Assembly: GCF_016127315.1 (NCBI RefSeq)
Contig: NZ_CP065997.1
Coordinates: 5,084,001-5,148,000, forward strand
DNA length: 64,000 nt
Source: Achromobacter deleyi
GTDB lineage: Bacteria; Pseudomonadota; Gammaproteobacteria; Burkholderiales; Burkholderiaceae_B
Direction of reading: 5' to 3'
The notes under the pieces were generated by a model. That model did not search any database and was not told the DNA's origin. It was given only the letters and a program-made list of their open reading frames with translations. Position numbers and translations under genes: made by a program. Positions 1 through 8,400 of this stretch are shown one piece after another. Within the stretch, counting starts at the first letter, position 1. Each line of letters starts with the position of its first letter.

Positions 1-1011
1 GCGGTGTTCGTAGGACGCCACGATCTGCGTGTCCTGCCCGTACCAGGCCAGCGACGGCGCCACCAGCGTGTCGCGGCGGCGGCCGAAGTCGCGCCAGTAG
101 TCTTCATTCATGGTGTCGACCACCAGGCGGTAGGCCAGCCGCGAGTCGCCGATCGGCCCGGTGCTGTCGAGCGTGGCGCCGACGCCGTCGCGGCCCTGGG
201 CGTAGCTCGAACCCGTCAGCGTGAGGGCGTGGTACGGCGTCAGCTGCGGCCGCTTGCTGACGATGTTGATGACGCCGCCCGGGTCCATGATGCCGTACAG
301 TAGCGACGCCGGGCCCTTCAGGACTTCGACGCTGTCGGCGGCGGCGTTCAGGCCGCGGCCCTGCACCAGCGGCATGCCGTTGTGCATGATCGAGCCGTCG
401 CGGTTGGCGCCGAAGCCGCGCTTCATCAGCGTGTCCTGGGTGCCGGCGAGCGTGTTGCCCTGGGTAATGCCGCTGACGTTGGCCAGCGCGTCATCCAGGT
501 TGCGCGGGCGCTGGTCGCGCAGTACCTGGGCCGGCACCACGTTGACGGCTTGCGGCTGGTCCAGCACCGCCAGCGGCGAGCGTGTCACCGAGGCCACCGG
601 TTCCGGCTGGTAGGCGCCTTCGGCCGTCGACGCGCCCACGACGGTCACCGGCTCCAGCTGGGCGGCGCTGTCGCCGCTGGTCAACGGGCGCACCGTGTAG
701 ACGTTGTCCGAGCGCCGTTCGGCGCGCAGGCCGGTGCCGTCCAGCAGCCGGCCGAAGCCCTGGTCCACGCTGTAGGCGCCGGACAACCCGGGACTCTGCT
801 TGCCGGCGACCAGGCGGCCGTCCAGGGACAGCGTCACGCCGGCCTGGCTGGCGAACTGGCTGAGCGCCTGCGACAGCGGGCCGGGCGCGACCTGGAAGCC
901 GACGGGCGCCTGGGCCTGCGCCGGCGCGGCGGCCAGCAGGGCCGCGGGCGCGGTCAGTGCGGTGGCCAGCGCGCGGGCCAGGAGCGGATAACGGAAGGGA
1001 CGGACGTGCAT
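1..1011 (-). CDS. TonB-dependent siderophore receptor with signalling (STN) domain, C-terminus outside window
   Basis: Outer-membrane receptor for ferric siderophore uptake, of the FecA/FpvA transducer type. The first 337 residues are present; the barrel continues beyond the left edge. A signal peptide ends at about residue 34 (cleavage near AQA-QAP). Residues about 38-108 form the STN (secretin/TonB short N-terminal) domain, starting with FQVAPGPLSQAL, which in this family contacts a FecR anti-sigma protein. The plug domain follows from about residue 125, with typical stretches such as SPLAVLDQPQAVNVV, VLKGPASLLYG and DPGGVINIVSKRP. The gene lies 128 bp behind the fecR-like gene in the same direction, so it is probably the target and partner of that pair. 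The start is the ATG directly before the hydrophobic signal sequence. Ligand unknown. Confidence 0.93.
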   Translation of the reverse strand, partial: MHVRPFRYPLLARALATALTAPAALLAAAPAQAQAPVGFQVAPGPLSQALSQFASQAGVTLSLDGRLVAGKQSPGLSGAYSVDQGFGRLLDGTGLRAERRSDNVYTVRPLTSGDSAAQLEPVTVVGASTAEGAYQPEPVASVTRSPLAVLDQPQAVNVVPAQVLRDQRPRNLDDALANVSGITQGNTLAGTQDTLMKRGFGANRDGSIMHNGMPLVQGRGLNAAADSVEVLKGPASLLYGIMDPGGVINIVSKRPQLTPYHALTLTGSSYAQGRDGVGATLDSTGPIGDSRLAYRLVVDTMNEDYWRDFGRRRDTLVAPSLAWYGQDTQIVASYEHR

Positions 1012-1139
1012 GGGTTTCCTTGGCGGCGGACGCGCGAAACGCGTCGTACATCTGCCATGCCAAGCGAAAAGGAAAAAGGGGAACTGGAAATCCGCGGCTG
1101 TTACAAAATAGTCCTGACACATGCCCGCGCCGGGCGGCG

Positions 1140-2102
1140 CTAGGCGGCCTCCAGCCTGACCCAGCCGGGCAGCACGCGCCGCACGCGCACCGGCAGGGTG
1201 GCTTCAAGCGCGCGCAGGATGCGGTCGGTATCGGCCAGCGGAAATACGCCCACCAGCGGCAACTGCGCCACCTCCGGCGTACAGGTGACGAAGCCGCGGC
1301 GGTAGCGCGCCAGCTCGGCCGCAAAGCGCGCCAGCGGCTGGCCGTCGGCCACCAGTTCGCCGCGGGTCCAGGCATCGCGGGCGCGGTCGAGCGGTTCGGC
1401 CGCATCGATGGCGCCGCCGCTGAAGCCGGTGCGGGTGCCGGCCTGAGCGACACGGGCAGGCGCGGCGTCGGGGCGGATCTCGACCGCGCCGGCATAGACG
1501 TCGAGCCAGGCGCGGCCGCCGTCGCGCAGCACGGCAAAGCGGGTGCCCAGCGCCCGCAGTTGCGCATAGCCCACGTCCAGCAGGAACGGCCGGGCCGGCG
1601 CGCGGGAATCGGGATGGGTGTCGATCAGGGTTTCGCCGTCCACCAGCACGACCCGGCGGGCCTGCGCGTCGAACCGCAGGTTGACCGCGCTGGCGGTGTT
1701 CAGCCACAGCCGCGAGCCGTCCTCCAGCGTGGCCTGGCGAGTCTGGCCGACGTCGGTGCGCAAATCGGCCAGCTGGCGACGGGTGGCCGGCTGGTTCCAG
1801 GCGGCGGCGCCCAATCCGCCGGCGCCGGCCAGCAGCATCAGCGTGCGCAGCGCGCGGCGGCGGCCCTGTCCGGCGCCGGTCAGCGCTTCCAGCGCCGGCT
1901 GGCCGGCCACGGATTCGAAGCGCGCGCTGATGGCGGCCACGGCGTCCCAGGCGCGGCGGTGTTCCGGCCGGGCGTCGAGCCAGGCCTGCCATTGACGGGT
2001 GTCGTCGGCGCTGGCGCGTTCGTCGCCCAGGCGCGCGAACCAGTCGGCCGCGGCTTCCAGCACGCGGCGGTCGGGCAGGGCTGGCATCGCGGCCGGCCTC
2101 AC
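1140..2102 (-). CDS. FecR-family anti-sigma / signal-transducing protein
   Basis: Inner-membrane regulator that relays receptor occupancy to a FecI-type sigma factor. The N-terminal cytoplasmic part (DUF4880-like, PDRRVLEAAADWFARL, then W-x-AWLDARPEHRRAWDAV) is followed by one hydrophobic segment near residues 95-112 and a periplasmic FecR domain with the usual DGSRLWLNTASAV, LRALGTRFAV and PLARFAAELARYR stretches. Length about 320 aa is normal. The chosen GTG overlaps the TGA of the sigma gene (GTGA), exactly as in the second FecI/FecR pair of this window; an ATG at 2087 is the alternative. It probably pairs with the STN receptor just downstream. Confidence 0.9.
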   Translation of the reverse strand: MRPAAMPALPDRRVLEAAADWFARLGDERASADDTRQWQAWLDARPEHRRAWDAVAAISARFESVAGQPALEALTGAGQGRRRALRTLMLLAGAGGLGAAAWNQPATRRQLADLRTDVGQTRQATLEDGSRLWLNTASAVNLRFDAQARRVVLVDGETLIDTHPDSRAPARPFLLDVGYAQLRALGTRFAVLRDGGRAWLDVYAGAVEIRPDAAPARVAQAGTRTGFSGGAIDAAEPLDRARDAWTRGELVADGQPLARFAAELARYRRGFVTCTPEVAQLPLVGVFPLADTDRILRALEATLPVRVRRVLPGWVRLEAA

Positions 2103-2614
2103 CAGACGCCGTCCGCGATCAGCAGGCATTGCAGCATCACCTGCGCCATGTATTTCTTTACCATGCGCTCGGACACGTCCAGGCGCTGGCCGATCTCGGC
2201 ATAGGTGTAGCCGCCCAACTGCGCCAGCAGGAAGGCCTCGCGGGCGCGGGCCGGCAGGCGCTGCAGCATGGCATCGATCTCGACCAGCGCCTCCAGCACC
2301 AGCGCGCGCCGCTCGGGCGAGGGCGCGCAGGCCTCGGGGCGCTGGGCCAGGGCTTGCAGATAGGCGTGTTCGAGATCGCGGCGGCGCCACAGGTTGACCA
2401 CCAGGCCATGGGCGATGCGGGTCAGGAAGGCGCGCGGTTCGCGCAACCCCGGCGTGTCGCGGGCGGCGATCAGGCGCACGAAGGTGTCCTGGGCCAGGTC
2501 GGCGGCGTCATGGTCGTCGCGCAGGCGACGCCGCAGCCACGCCGTCAGCCAGGCGTGGTGCGAGCGGTAGAGCGTGTCGACGGCGTGGGGAGCCGGGATG
2601 TCGCCGGGCGGCAC
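2099..2614 (-). CDS. FecI-like ECF RNA polymerase sigma factor
   Basis: ECF sigma factor of the iron-starvation (FecI) group, expected to direct RNA polymerase to the downstream receptor gene. Region 2 is visible as HHAWLTAWLRRRLRDDHDAADLAQDTFVRL and region 4 as LPARAREAFLLAQLGGYTYAEIGQRLDVSERMVKKYM, the usual arrangement over about 171 residues. The reading frame is open further upstream, but family alignment puts the start at the GTG at 2614, because the first conserved residues lie a few codons inside it. It overlaps the fecR-like gene by four bases. A Fur-like dyad lies about 22 bp upstream, consistent with iron repression. Confidence 0.9.
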   Translation of the reverse strand: MPPGDIPAPHAVDTLYRSHHAWLTAWLRRRLRDDHDAADLAQDTFVRLIAARDTPGLREPRAFLTRIAHGLVVNLWRRRDLEHAYLQALAQRPEACAPSPERRALVLEALVEIDAMLQRLPARAREAFLLAQLGGYTYAEIGQRLDVSERMVKKYMAQVMLQCLLIADGVW

Positions 2615-2635
2615 GGAGAGTCCAAACCTGAAAGA

Positions 2636-2658
2636 ATAATGGGAATGGTTCCTATTAT
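2636..2658. promoter_or_regulatory. Candidate Fur-type operator (imperfect dyad)
   Basis: ATAATGGGAA and TTCCTATTAT form an inverted repeat with one mismatch around a three-base centre. It lies just upstream of the first FecI-like gene. Aligned with the 19-bp Fur consensus it matches at only about 11 positions, so the symmetry and the position are the main support. Confidence 0.45.
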
Positions 2659-2886
2659 AGCTATTCGGGCCTGGAGTTCCAGGGGGGAATGTGCTTAGCC
2701 GTTGTGTTGGGCGCAGGAACCGTCGCTGTTCCGCGCGCGGCGGAAGGCTGTCGACGCGCCTGGCCATTTCCTGAGTATTCGTCCGCTTTCGCCGAGCAGC
2801 TTCTTTCGCCGCCAGGATCATCCATATACGTTGTCGAACATTGCTCCGCTGCCTTGGCGGGCTTCTGAACGTATGCGGAAGCGACG

Positions 2887-4068
2887 ATGAAGCGAAATCG
2901 CGCGTGGATCTTCGTGGCAACGGTGGCGCTGATTTGCGCGCTGCCGTTGTGGTGGTCGCTATGGACTTCGGCCTCCCCGGTCGCGAACGAGAAAAGGGCG
3001 CCCGTCGCTGTGGTGGAAACGCCGACCACGCGGACGCCGTTTTCTCCTCCGAACGGTGGCAGGGATATCCGCTCGCTGAGCCTGCATCCGAATGGCGTGG
3101 ATTGGCTGTTCGTCGAATGCGCCCAAAGCGGCGATAACCGGTGCGACGTCATGCGCTACCAACTCGATTCCGGCCGGCTGTATCGCTATGGGCTGCCGCA
3201 AGCCTATTCCTATACCTACGCGCACTATTCACCCAAAGGCAATTTCATCGTGATGTCGCGCAGGCCTGTCTATGGCGGGTCGGAAGACGCCTTGGAGTGC
3301 TCGCTCCATGACAGTGAAATCGTGTTGATGCACCAGGACGGCCGCGGGCTGGAGGTCATCCCGACAGCGCCCGGCAACAAGCTGTGGCCGTTCATGTCAC
3401 TGGACGAGACGCGCATCGCGTTCTGGCGAGCCGCTCGTCTGGTGCCGCCTGGCAAGCGCATCCGCCTGTTCGATTTCGATATCCGGGAATTTGATCGACG
3501 CGACAGAGTGGAACGGCCCTTTGCCAGCGTCTTTCATTTTGTCGACGGTGGGCAGGCGCAATACATCTCGGACGACGAGATCTTGTTTGAATCTTATGGG
3601 CCGATAGATCATTTCTCGGAATACCACCGTCGCTATGACGGCAATGAAATCTATCGAATGAAGCGAGGGGTCGACACGGTGCCGACTCCTGATGTGTTCG
3701 ATGGAATCGAACATATCAGGATGCCGTCCATGGATCGTGCAGGCAGTCTGTGCCTGTGGGGCCAGACGCCCCGTTATGGCCTGACGATTATTCGTATTGC
3801 GGCCGACGGTGAGCGCAATGGATGGCTGCAAGAAGACGGGTCGGAGGCGTCGTTCGATCCCAGGGAAGTGGTCTGCGATCCGAACGGTAAATATATCGCG
3901 TCCATTTATCGGGATCATCCCCTACGTTTTGGTGGCGGGGCAGGGGGGCTCGCCATGCTCGACATTGCTGCCAACAAATGGGTCACATTGCCGTTGCCGC
4001 CACGGGCGGAGGCTGAGGAAATTCCGGTGGTCATCTCCAACGAGGAGATGCATCGAGTCGCAGAGTAG
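2887..4068 (+). CDS. Membrane-anchored beta-propeller-like protein (TolB/WD40-type), function unknown
   Basis: Not recognised as a named family. The protein of 393 aa starts with a short basic segment and one hydrophobic helix (about residues 5-25, AWIFVATVALICALPLWW), so it is probably anchored in the inner membrane and faces the periplasm. The rest is built of repeating beta-rich units such as DIRSLSLHPNGVDWLFVE, YAHYSPKGNFIVMSRRP, LWPFMSLDETRIAFWRA and VVCDPNGKYIASIYRD, which resemble TolB/PD40-type propeller blades. The start has a reasonable ribosome site (GGAAG five bases before ATG). GC content is clearly lower than in flanking genes, and it sits 36 bp upstream of the phospholipase-like gene. 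A partner or immunity role for that protein is possible but is inference. Confidence 0.7.
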   Translation: MKRNRAWIFVATVALICALPLWWSLWTSASPVANEKRAPVAVVETPTTRTPFSPPNGGRDIRSLSLHPNGVDWLFVECAQSGDNRCDVMRYQLDSGRLYRYGLPQAYSYTYAHYSPKGNFIVMSRRPVYGGSEDALECSLHDSEIVLMHQDGRGLEVIPTAPGNKLWPFMSLDETRIAFWRAARLVPPGKRIRLFDFDIREFDRRDRVERPFASVFHFVDGGQAQYISDDEILFESYGPIDHFSEYHRRYDGNEIYRMKRGVDTVPTPDVFDGIEHIRMPSMDRAGSLCLWGQTPRYGLTIIRIAADGERNGWLQEDGSEASFDPREVVCDPNGKYIASIYRDHPLRFGGGAGGLAMLDIAANKWVTLPLPPRAEAEEIPVVISNEEMHRVAE

Positions 4069-4104
4069 TTTTCAAAAGCAGTGCATTGACGAGTGGGAAA
4101 TGAC

Positions 4105-5580
4105 ATGGCAACAGATGATGGCAGCATCAGTGTGCAAAACCCGAGTTGGAATCCCTCCAGCTGGCTTCCGGTATACGGTCGATGGTGCGGGCCGGATTGG
4201 TCCGCGGGAGCGCGCGGAGTAACGAAGACTGTGGAAGAGCTTCTTCGAGAGCCCGTATTCAAGCGTGTCGGCCCCGGTGGAGGGGTGAAGGTGGACAGTC
4301 CGCTGGATGAGCTCTGCAGGGCGCATGATATTGCCTACGTTAAGGCCATGGATCATCCGGACCACGAGGCAGCGCAGAAATTTCATGCGGATCTGGATCT
4401 GTTAAACGACCTCGTGGCGCTGGACCAGACCAAGCTCACGAAAGATGAGAAAACCTACAGCAAACTGATGGCGGTCGCTTTCGCCGAGAAGATCTTCAAC
4501 GTCGATGTCCCTGCGCTTGGCTACGAGGTGGTCATGACGGCTATGAAAGATCTGATGCTATCGCTCGCAAGCCTCTTCGACAAGATTGAGGGGCTCTCCT
4601 ATATGGATCAGTTCGGCGCCATGATGTGGGGGGCGGTCAATGAAGGAGACCTCCACGGCGGATTCGGTGATCAGGAGTTCTGGGACATCCCGTTCACACG
4701 ATTCACGCTGATCGCGACCGATACGGCTGGGGCCGGTGCGGTAATTTCGTATTACAAAGATCCGTATCGGGAAGCGCACGGTATCGCAGCCGTTGTCGCG
4801 GGCGAAATAGTCGAAGAATCGTCCCGAATGATCACCATCTATGACGGGGGCTTTGTCACTGCGCAATCCGGTCTGCAGGACCCTGTCGTGCTGGCGGAGC
4901 CTCCAACCATGGCCTGGCCTGGGCTGTATCTCGACGATTTTCAGGTCTTCCCTGACCTGATCCCTGGCAGGCCGCCTGCGGCGGCATCGGCGCCTCCAGC
5001 AAGCCATCCGGATCCGGATATGGCGAGTATGCCGATACCTTCGATCATCGGCATCGGGCCGATAACCTCATATCCCTTGCCGTCGGTCCCGTTACCGTCT
5101 TTACCCGAACCCACCGCTCCTTCCGGGGAGCAGTCGGCGCCGCCCGGCAGCACTGATGGCGGTCCGTTTTACGCAGTGTTGGTGGACCCTCCGTTTCCCG
5201 ACGACGGAACGGGATTGAAGGGGCCTCCGTCGCCGCCCATCGTGGTCCAGGGCAGTCCCGTCAATGACTGGATCAACGCGACCTGGGATCTGTTCCAATG
5301 CAACAGCCCCGATTTTTTCACGAAGACTTTCTGCGATGGCCTGCTGCGCGACGCACATCCCATGGCGATCGACCGGGCCGCTGACCTCCTGATAAGGCAG
5401 GACCTCAATCAGCTCGTTACAGCCGATTCCGGTGTGACGGCGACGCTGGCGCAGGGAGATTTTCAGTCCAGTGCGCTGCTGTCCGATACGGGCAATGCGT
5501 GGCTGTTCGAAGAAGGTTGGGCGGTCGCGGATACCGGTTGCGCCTTGGTGGGCAATAACCTCGATGATGTGGGTTGGTGA
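4105..5580 (+). CDS. Phospholipase A2-like domain protein, possible effector toxin
   Basis: The first 130 residues carry the marks of a secreted-type phospholipase A2: a calcium-loop-like YGRWCGPDW at residues 24-32 and a catalytic C-x-x-H-D helix, LCRAHDIAY, with Cys71, His74 and Asp75, preceded by DSPLDE as in viral and bacterial PLA2 domains. A helix with FHADLDLLNDL could supply the second active-site Asp. Known members hydrolyse the sn-2 ester of phospholipids. There is no signal peptide. Residues about 285-375 are a proline-rich linker (PLPSVPLPSLPEPTAP and similar), followed by an unassigned 110-residue C-terminal part with four cysteines. An ATG at 4105 has GGGA seven bases upstream and is preferred over an in-frame GTG at 4093. 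GC is lower than in neighbours, suggesting transfer together with the preceding gene. Confidence 0.72.
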   Translation: MATDDGSISVQNPSWNPSSWLPVYGRWCGPDWSAGARGVTKTVEELLREPVFKRVGPGGGVKVDSPLDELCRAHDIAYVKAMDHPDHEAAQKFHADLDLLNDLVALDQTKLTKDEKTYSKLMAVAFAEKIFNVDVPALGYEVVMTAMKDLMLSLASLFDKIEGLSYMDQFGAMMWGAVNEGDLHGGFGDQEFWDIPFTRFTLIATDTAGAGAVISYYKDPYREAHGIAAVVAGEIVEESSRMITIYDGGFVTAQSGLQDPVVLAEPPTMAWPGLYLDDFQVFPDLIPGRPPAAASAPPASHPDPDMASMPIPSIIGIGPITSYPLPSVPLPSLPEPTAPSGEQSAPPGSTDGGPFYAVLVDPPFPDDGTGLKGPPSPPIVVQGSPVNDWINATWDLFQCNSPDFFTKTFCDGLLRDAHPMAIDRAADLLIRQDLNQLVTADSGVTATLAQGDFQSSALLSDTGNAWLFEEGWAVADTGCALVGNNLDDVGW

Positions 5581-5639
5581 TTCGCATTTGCGAGCCCCGC
5601 AGGCCGGCAAGCGCGGACAATCCACCTTTGAGTCAGAGC

Positions 5640-5694
5640 GCGGAGCCGGCCCTTGATTGGCCGATATGCGGCGGCAGTCAGAGGCCGGCTCCGC
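5640..5694. terminator. Long-loop inverted repeat between convergent genes
   Basis: A perfect 12-bp inverted repeat (GCGGAGCCGGCC ... GGCCGGCTCCGC) with a 31-base loop lies between the converging PLA2-like and HbpS-like genes. It could act as a bidirectional terminator, but no T-run follows, so this is tentative. Confidence 0.35.
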
Positions 5695-5701
5695 TCGCCG
5701 C

Positions 5702-6190
5702 TTACTTGAACAGCGCCGCGTTCTCTTCCAGCACCGCATCCGCGCACTGCGCGTCCAGGTTGCCGCCGGGCGCGCCGGCCACGCCGATGGCGCCGATGAC
5801 ACTGTTGCCGGCCTTGATCGGCACGCCGCCGCCCAGCAGCAGGTAGCCGGGGATGTCGGTCAGGTTGGCGGCGCCGGGGTTCTTCTGCGCGTTCTCCATG
5901 ATGGCCAGCGTCGGCGCCTTGGCGGAGGCCGAAGTGAAGGCCTTGGCGCGGCTCGCCTCGATGGTGTGCGGGCCGGCGTTGTCGGCGCGCACGAAGGCCT
6001 TGAGCAGGCCGGCGCGGTCGACCACCGAGGCGCTGACGTTGTAGCCCTTGGCCTGGCAGGCGGCGACGGCGGCGGTGGCCAGCTTCTGGGCGTCGGCGGT
6101 CGAGATATTGCTTTCGGTGAGCACGGCGGCGTGGGCGGCGCCGCTGACGGCGAGCGTGGCAACCAGGGCGGCGAGCGTGTGGCGGGTCAT
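5702..6190 (-). CDS. Secreted HbpS/GlcG-family haem-binding-type protein
   Basis: Protein of 162 aa with a clear signal peptide (cleavage near AAHA-AVL, residue 21) followed by one HbpS/GlcG (DUF336) domain. Typical sequence includes AVAACQAKGYNVSASVVDRAGL, ASRAKAFTSASA, IPGYLLLGGGVPI and VIGAIGVAGAPGG. In Streptomyces, extracellular HbpS binds haem and controls the SenS/SenR two-component system; other members have no proven function. Here the gene stands just downstream of, and in the same direction as, a histidine kinase and a LuxR-type regulator, and a 24-bp palindrome lies in the 123-bp gap. Two cysteines remain in the mature protein. A sensory accessory role is inferred from context only. 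Confidence 0.85.
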   Translation of the reverse strand: MTRHTLAALVATLAVSGAAHAAVLTESNISTADAQKLATAAVAACQAKGYNVSASVVDRAGLLKAFVRADNAGPHTIEASRAKAFTSASAKAPTLAIMENAQKNPGAANLTDIPGYLLLGGGVPIKAGNSVIGAIGVAGAPGGNLDAQCADAVLEENAALFK

Positions 6191-6276
6191 GGTCTGCGTC
6201 CTATTTTCGTGTGGGGATCAGGAGCAGTCAGTGTGGCCAAAAGGCCCGTGGCGCGGTATACGCCCGATTACCCACG

Positions 6277-6300
6277 CGCCTCCGTAGCGCTACGGAGGCG
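6277..6300. promoter_or_regulatory. Perfect 24-bp palindrome upstream of the HbpS-like gene
   Basis: CGCCTCCGTAGC is followed directly by its reverse complement GCTACGGAGGCG. The core half-site TCCGTAG with a 2-bp spacer occurs again upstream of the kinase gene at 8401. This suggests an operator for the neighbouring LuxR-type response regulator. It could instead be a hairpin at the end of the regulator gene, but there is no T-run. Confidence 0.55.
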
Positions 6301-6313
6301 GCCGGGCGATGCC

Positions 6314-6928
6314 TCAGTCGAGCAGCGTGGCGTACTGGCGGATCAGCTGCGCCAGCGAGTCGGCCTCGAGCTTGGCGAAGACGTTGGCGCGGTAGGTCTC
6401 GACGGTGCGGGGCGACAGGTCGAACTCGCGCGCGATCTCCTTGTTGCTCAGGCCCTGCACGATGCGTTCGAAGACCTCGTGTTCGCGCGTCGACAGGCGC
6501 GCCAGGCGTTCGGCGGCGGCCTGCGTCACGGCCAGCCGCTCGCGGCTGGCGATGTGGCCGCGCACGGCGGTCTGCACCGCGTCCAGGAAGATGTCGTCGT
6601 CCACCGGCTTTTGCAGGAATTCCATGGCGCCGCCCTTGAAGGCGCGCCGGCACAGGTCGACGTTGGCATGGCCGGTCAGCATCACCACCGGCAGGTCGGA
6701 CGCCTCGGCCAGCCGCGCCAGCACGTCGAGCCCGCTGATGCCGGGCATGCGGATGTCGAGCACCACGCAGCCGATGGTCTGCGGCGCCAGCTGCGCCAGG
6801 AACTGCTGGGGATCGCCGAAGCCCGCGCTGCGCAGGCCGACGCTGCGCAGCAGCAGCGCCAGCGCGTCGCGCACGGCGTCGTCGTCGTCCACCAGGTAGA
6901 CCAGCGGCGATTGGTCGGGCAGGTTCAT
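6314..6928 (-). CDS. LuxR/FixJ-type response regulator
   Basis: Two-domain transcriptional regulator of 204 aa. The receiver domain has the acidic pocket DDDD at residues 14-17, the phospho-acceptor Asp58 in CVVLDIRMPG, the switch Thr in VVMLTGHANV and Lys in FLQKPV. The C-terminal LuxR-type helix-turn-helix reads LSTREHEVFERIVQGLSNKE followed by IAREFDLSPRTVETYRANVF. It belongs to the FixJ/TtrR-like group. The start codon overlaps the kinase stop by four bases (ATGA), so kinase and regulator are translationally coupled and form one two-component system. Probable targets are the HbpS-like gene and its own operon, through the shared TCCGTAG palindromes. Confidence 0.93.
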   Translation of the reverse strand: MNLPDQSPLVYLVDDDDAVRDALALLLRSVGLRSAGFGDPQQFLAQLAPQTIGCVVLDIRMPGISGLDVLARLAEASDLPVVMLTGHANVDLCRRAFKGGAMEFLQKPVDDDIFLDAVQTAVRGHIASRERLAVTQAAAERLARLSTREHEVFERIVQGLSNKEIAREFDLSPRTVETYRANVFAKLEADSLAQLIRQYATLLD

Positions 6929-8364
6929 GCGGGGCCTCCAGCCAGGGGCAGGGTCAGGCTGAGGCAGGCGCCCGACGGTTGCAGGTTGCGCGCGGCCAGC
7001 CGGCCATCCATCGCGCCGGCCAGCGTCTCGCACAGCGCCAGTCCCAGGCCCATGCCCTGCGCGCGGGTGGTGTAGAACGGGGTGAACAGCCGTGGCAGCG
7101 CGTCGGCGGCGATGCCCGGCCCGTTGTCGCTGACGCTGAAGACGTAGTGGGCGCCGTCGGCGCGGCCTTCGAGGGTGATCTGGCGCGGCCCCGCGGTGTT
7201 GGCCAACGCGTCGGCGGCGTTCTGCACCAGGTTGTGCAGGATCTGTTCCAGCGCCACCCGCTCGGCCAGCGGCCGCGCCTGCGGGCTGGCGTTGTGCCAG
7301 TGCAGGCGGATGCCCAGGCGCGCCAGTTCGGGTTCGCGCAGGAAGCGCAGCGAGGCCGCCAGGGCGTCCGGGTCCAGCGCCTCGCGCCGGCCGGGCGCAC
7401 TGGGCTGCACCAGCGCCCGCATGCGGCTGATGATGTCGGCGGCGCGCTTGGCCTGTTCGGCGCTGGCCATCAGGGCGCGGCGCACGCTGGGGCGTTCCTC
7501 CTCGTCGTCCAGCAGCCGTTGGGCGGCGCGGGTCTGCGCCAGGATCGCGGTCAGCGGCTGGTTCAGTTCGTGGGCGATGCCGGCGGCCATTTCGCCCAGC
7601 GTGCTCAGCCGCGCCATGGCTGCCAGCCGCGCCTGTTCCTGCTGGCGCCGGGCTTCGGCGCGCGAGCGCCGCGTGGCGGCCACGCCGGCCACCAGCAGCG
7701 CGCTGGTCAGGCCCCACAGCCCCCACGTCAGCCACGGCCAGGACGCGGGCGTGAGGGTGCGGGTGCTGCGCAGCACGAACGGCTGGCTGGCCGCGCCCAA
7801 CGGTTTGGCGAGCGCGAGCGGCCATCCCGGCCCGGTCGGCGCCGGCTGCCGTTGCAGCAGGGCCAGCGGCTGCTGGCCGATGGCGAGGGTCAGGTTGGCC
7901 AGGCTGGCGGGGAAATCGGTGGCGGCGATGAAGTCGCGGGCGTCCACCAGCAGGCTCCAGCTGGAGGGCGCCACCAGCCAATAGCGGGCGGCGTCCAGCG
8001 GCAGCGCCACCGGGCGGCCGAGCGTGCGGGCCTGCTCGACCGCGGCGCGCAGGCCGGGCGGTTCGGCGGCGCTGCCGGCCCAGACGCCGTCGGGCAGGTA
8101 GCCGAGCGCCTGCAGTTGCGGCATGGCCGGCCGCAGGCTGGGAAACAGCCGTTCGGGCGCGGGCGGATGCGACAGCGCCGACAGCGTCGCCAGCACGGCT
8201 TCGTGCTGCACCGTCTTCTGGCTCAGCATGCGCTGCGCCACGCTGGTGTCCTGGAAGAAGCGGTCGTACTGGTCGACGTAATGCTGACGCCCGATCCAGA
8301 GGGCGCCCAGGCAGAACAGGACCAGCCAGGCGAGGAGGGCGCGGTGGCGCAGGGGCGGATTCAC
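6925..8364 (-). CDS. Membrane sensor histidine kinase
   Basis: Sensor kinase of 479 aa. A first membrane helix (about residues 9-25) and a second (about 208-230) enclose a periplasmic sensing domain of some 180 residues with no recognised fold. The dimerisation box GEMAAGIAHELNQPLTAIL contains phospho-acceptor His265. The ATPase part shows the N box (NLVQNAADA), G1 (DNGPGIA), F box (FTPFYTT) and G2 (GMGLGLALCE). The layout resembles DctB/TtrS-like kinases paired with FixJ-type regulators, and the partner gene overlaps the stop codon. Translation appears to start at a GTG. The TCCGTAG palindrome at 8401-8416 lies 37 bp upstream, suggesting autoregulation. Confidence 0.93.
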   Translation of the reverse strand: MNPPLRHRALLAWLVLFCLGALWIGRQHYVDQYDRFFQDTSVAQRMLSQKTVQHEAVLATLSALSHPPAPERLFPSLRPAMPQLQALGYLPDGVWAGSAAEPPGLRAAVEQARTLGRPVALPLDAARYWLVAPSSWSLLVDARDFIAATDFPASLANLTLAIGQQPLALLQRQPAPTGPGWPLALAKPLGAASQPFVLRSTRTLTPASWPWLTWGLWGLTSALLVAGVAATRRSRAEARRQQEQARLAAMARLSTLGEMAAGIAHELNQPLTAILAQTRAAQRLLDDEEERPSVRRALMASAEQAKRAADIISRMRALVQPSAPGRREALDPDALAASLRFLREPELARLGIRLHWHNASPQARPLAERVALEQILHNLVQNAADALANTAGPRQITLEGRADGAHYVFSVSDNGPGIAADALPRLFTPFYTTRAQGMGLGLALCETLAGAMDGRLAARNLQPSGACLSLTLPLAGGPA

Positions 8365-8400
8365 GCTGGGATTATGCCCCGCGGCCGCGCCCCGGCGGAA

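Noticed and set aside
2689..2868. 59-codon ORF with a GGGGGG run just before its ATG
   Set aside because: The purine run is only about two bases from the ATG, the codon pattern is weak and no family is visible; not convincing as a gene.
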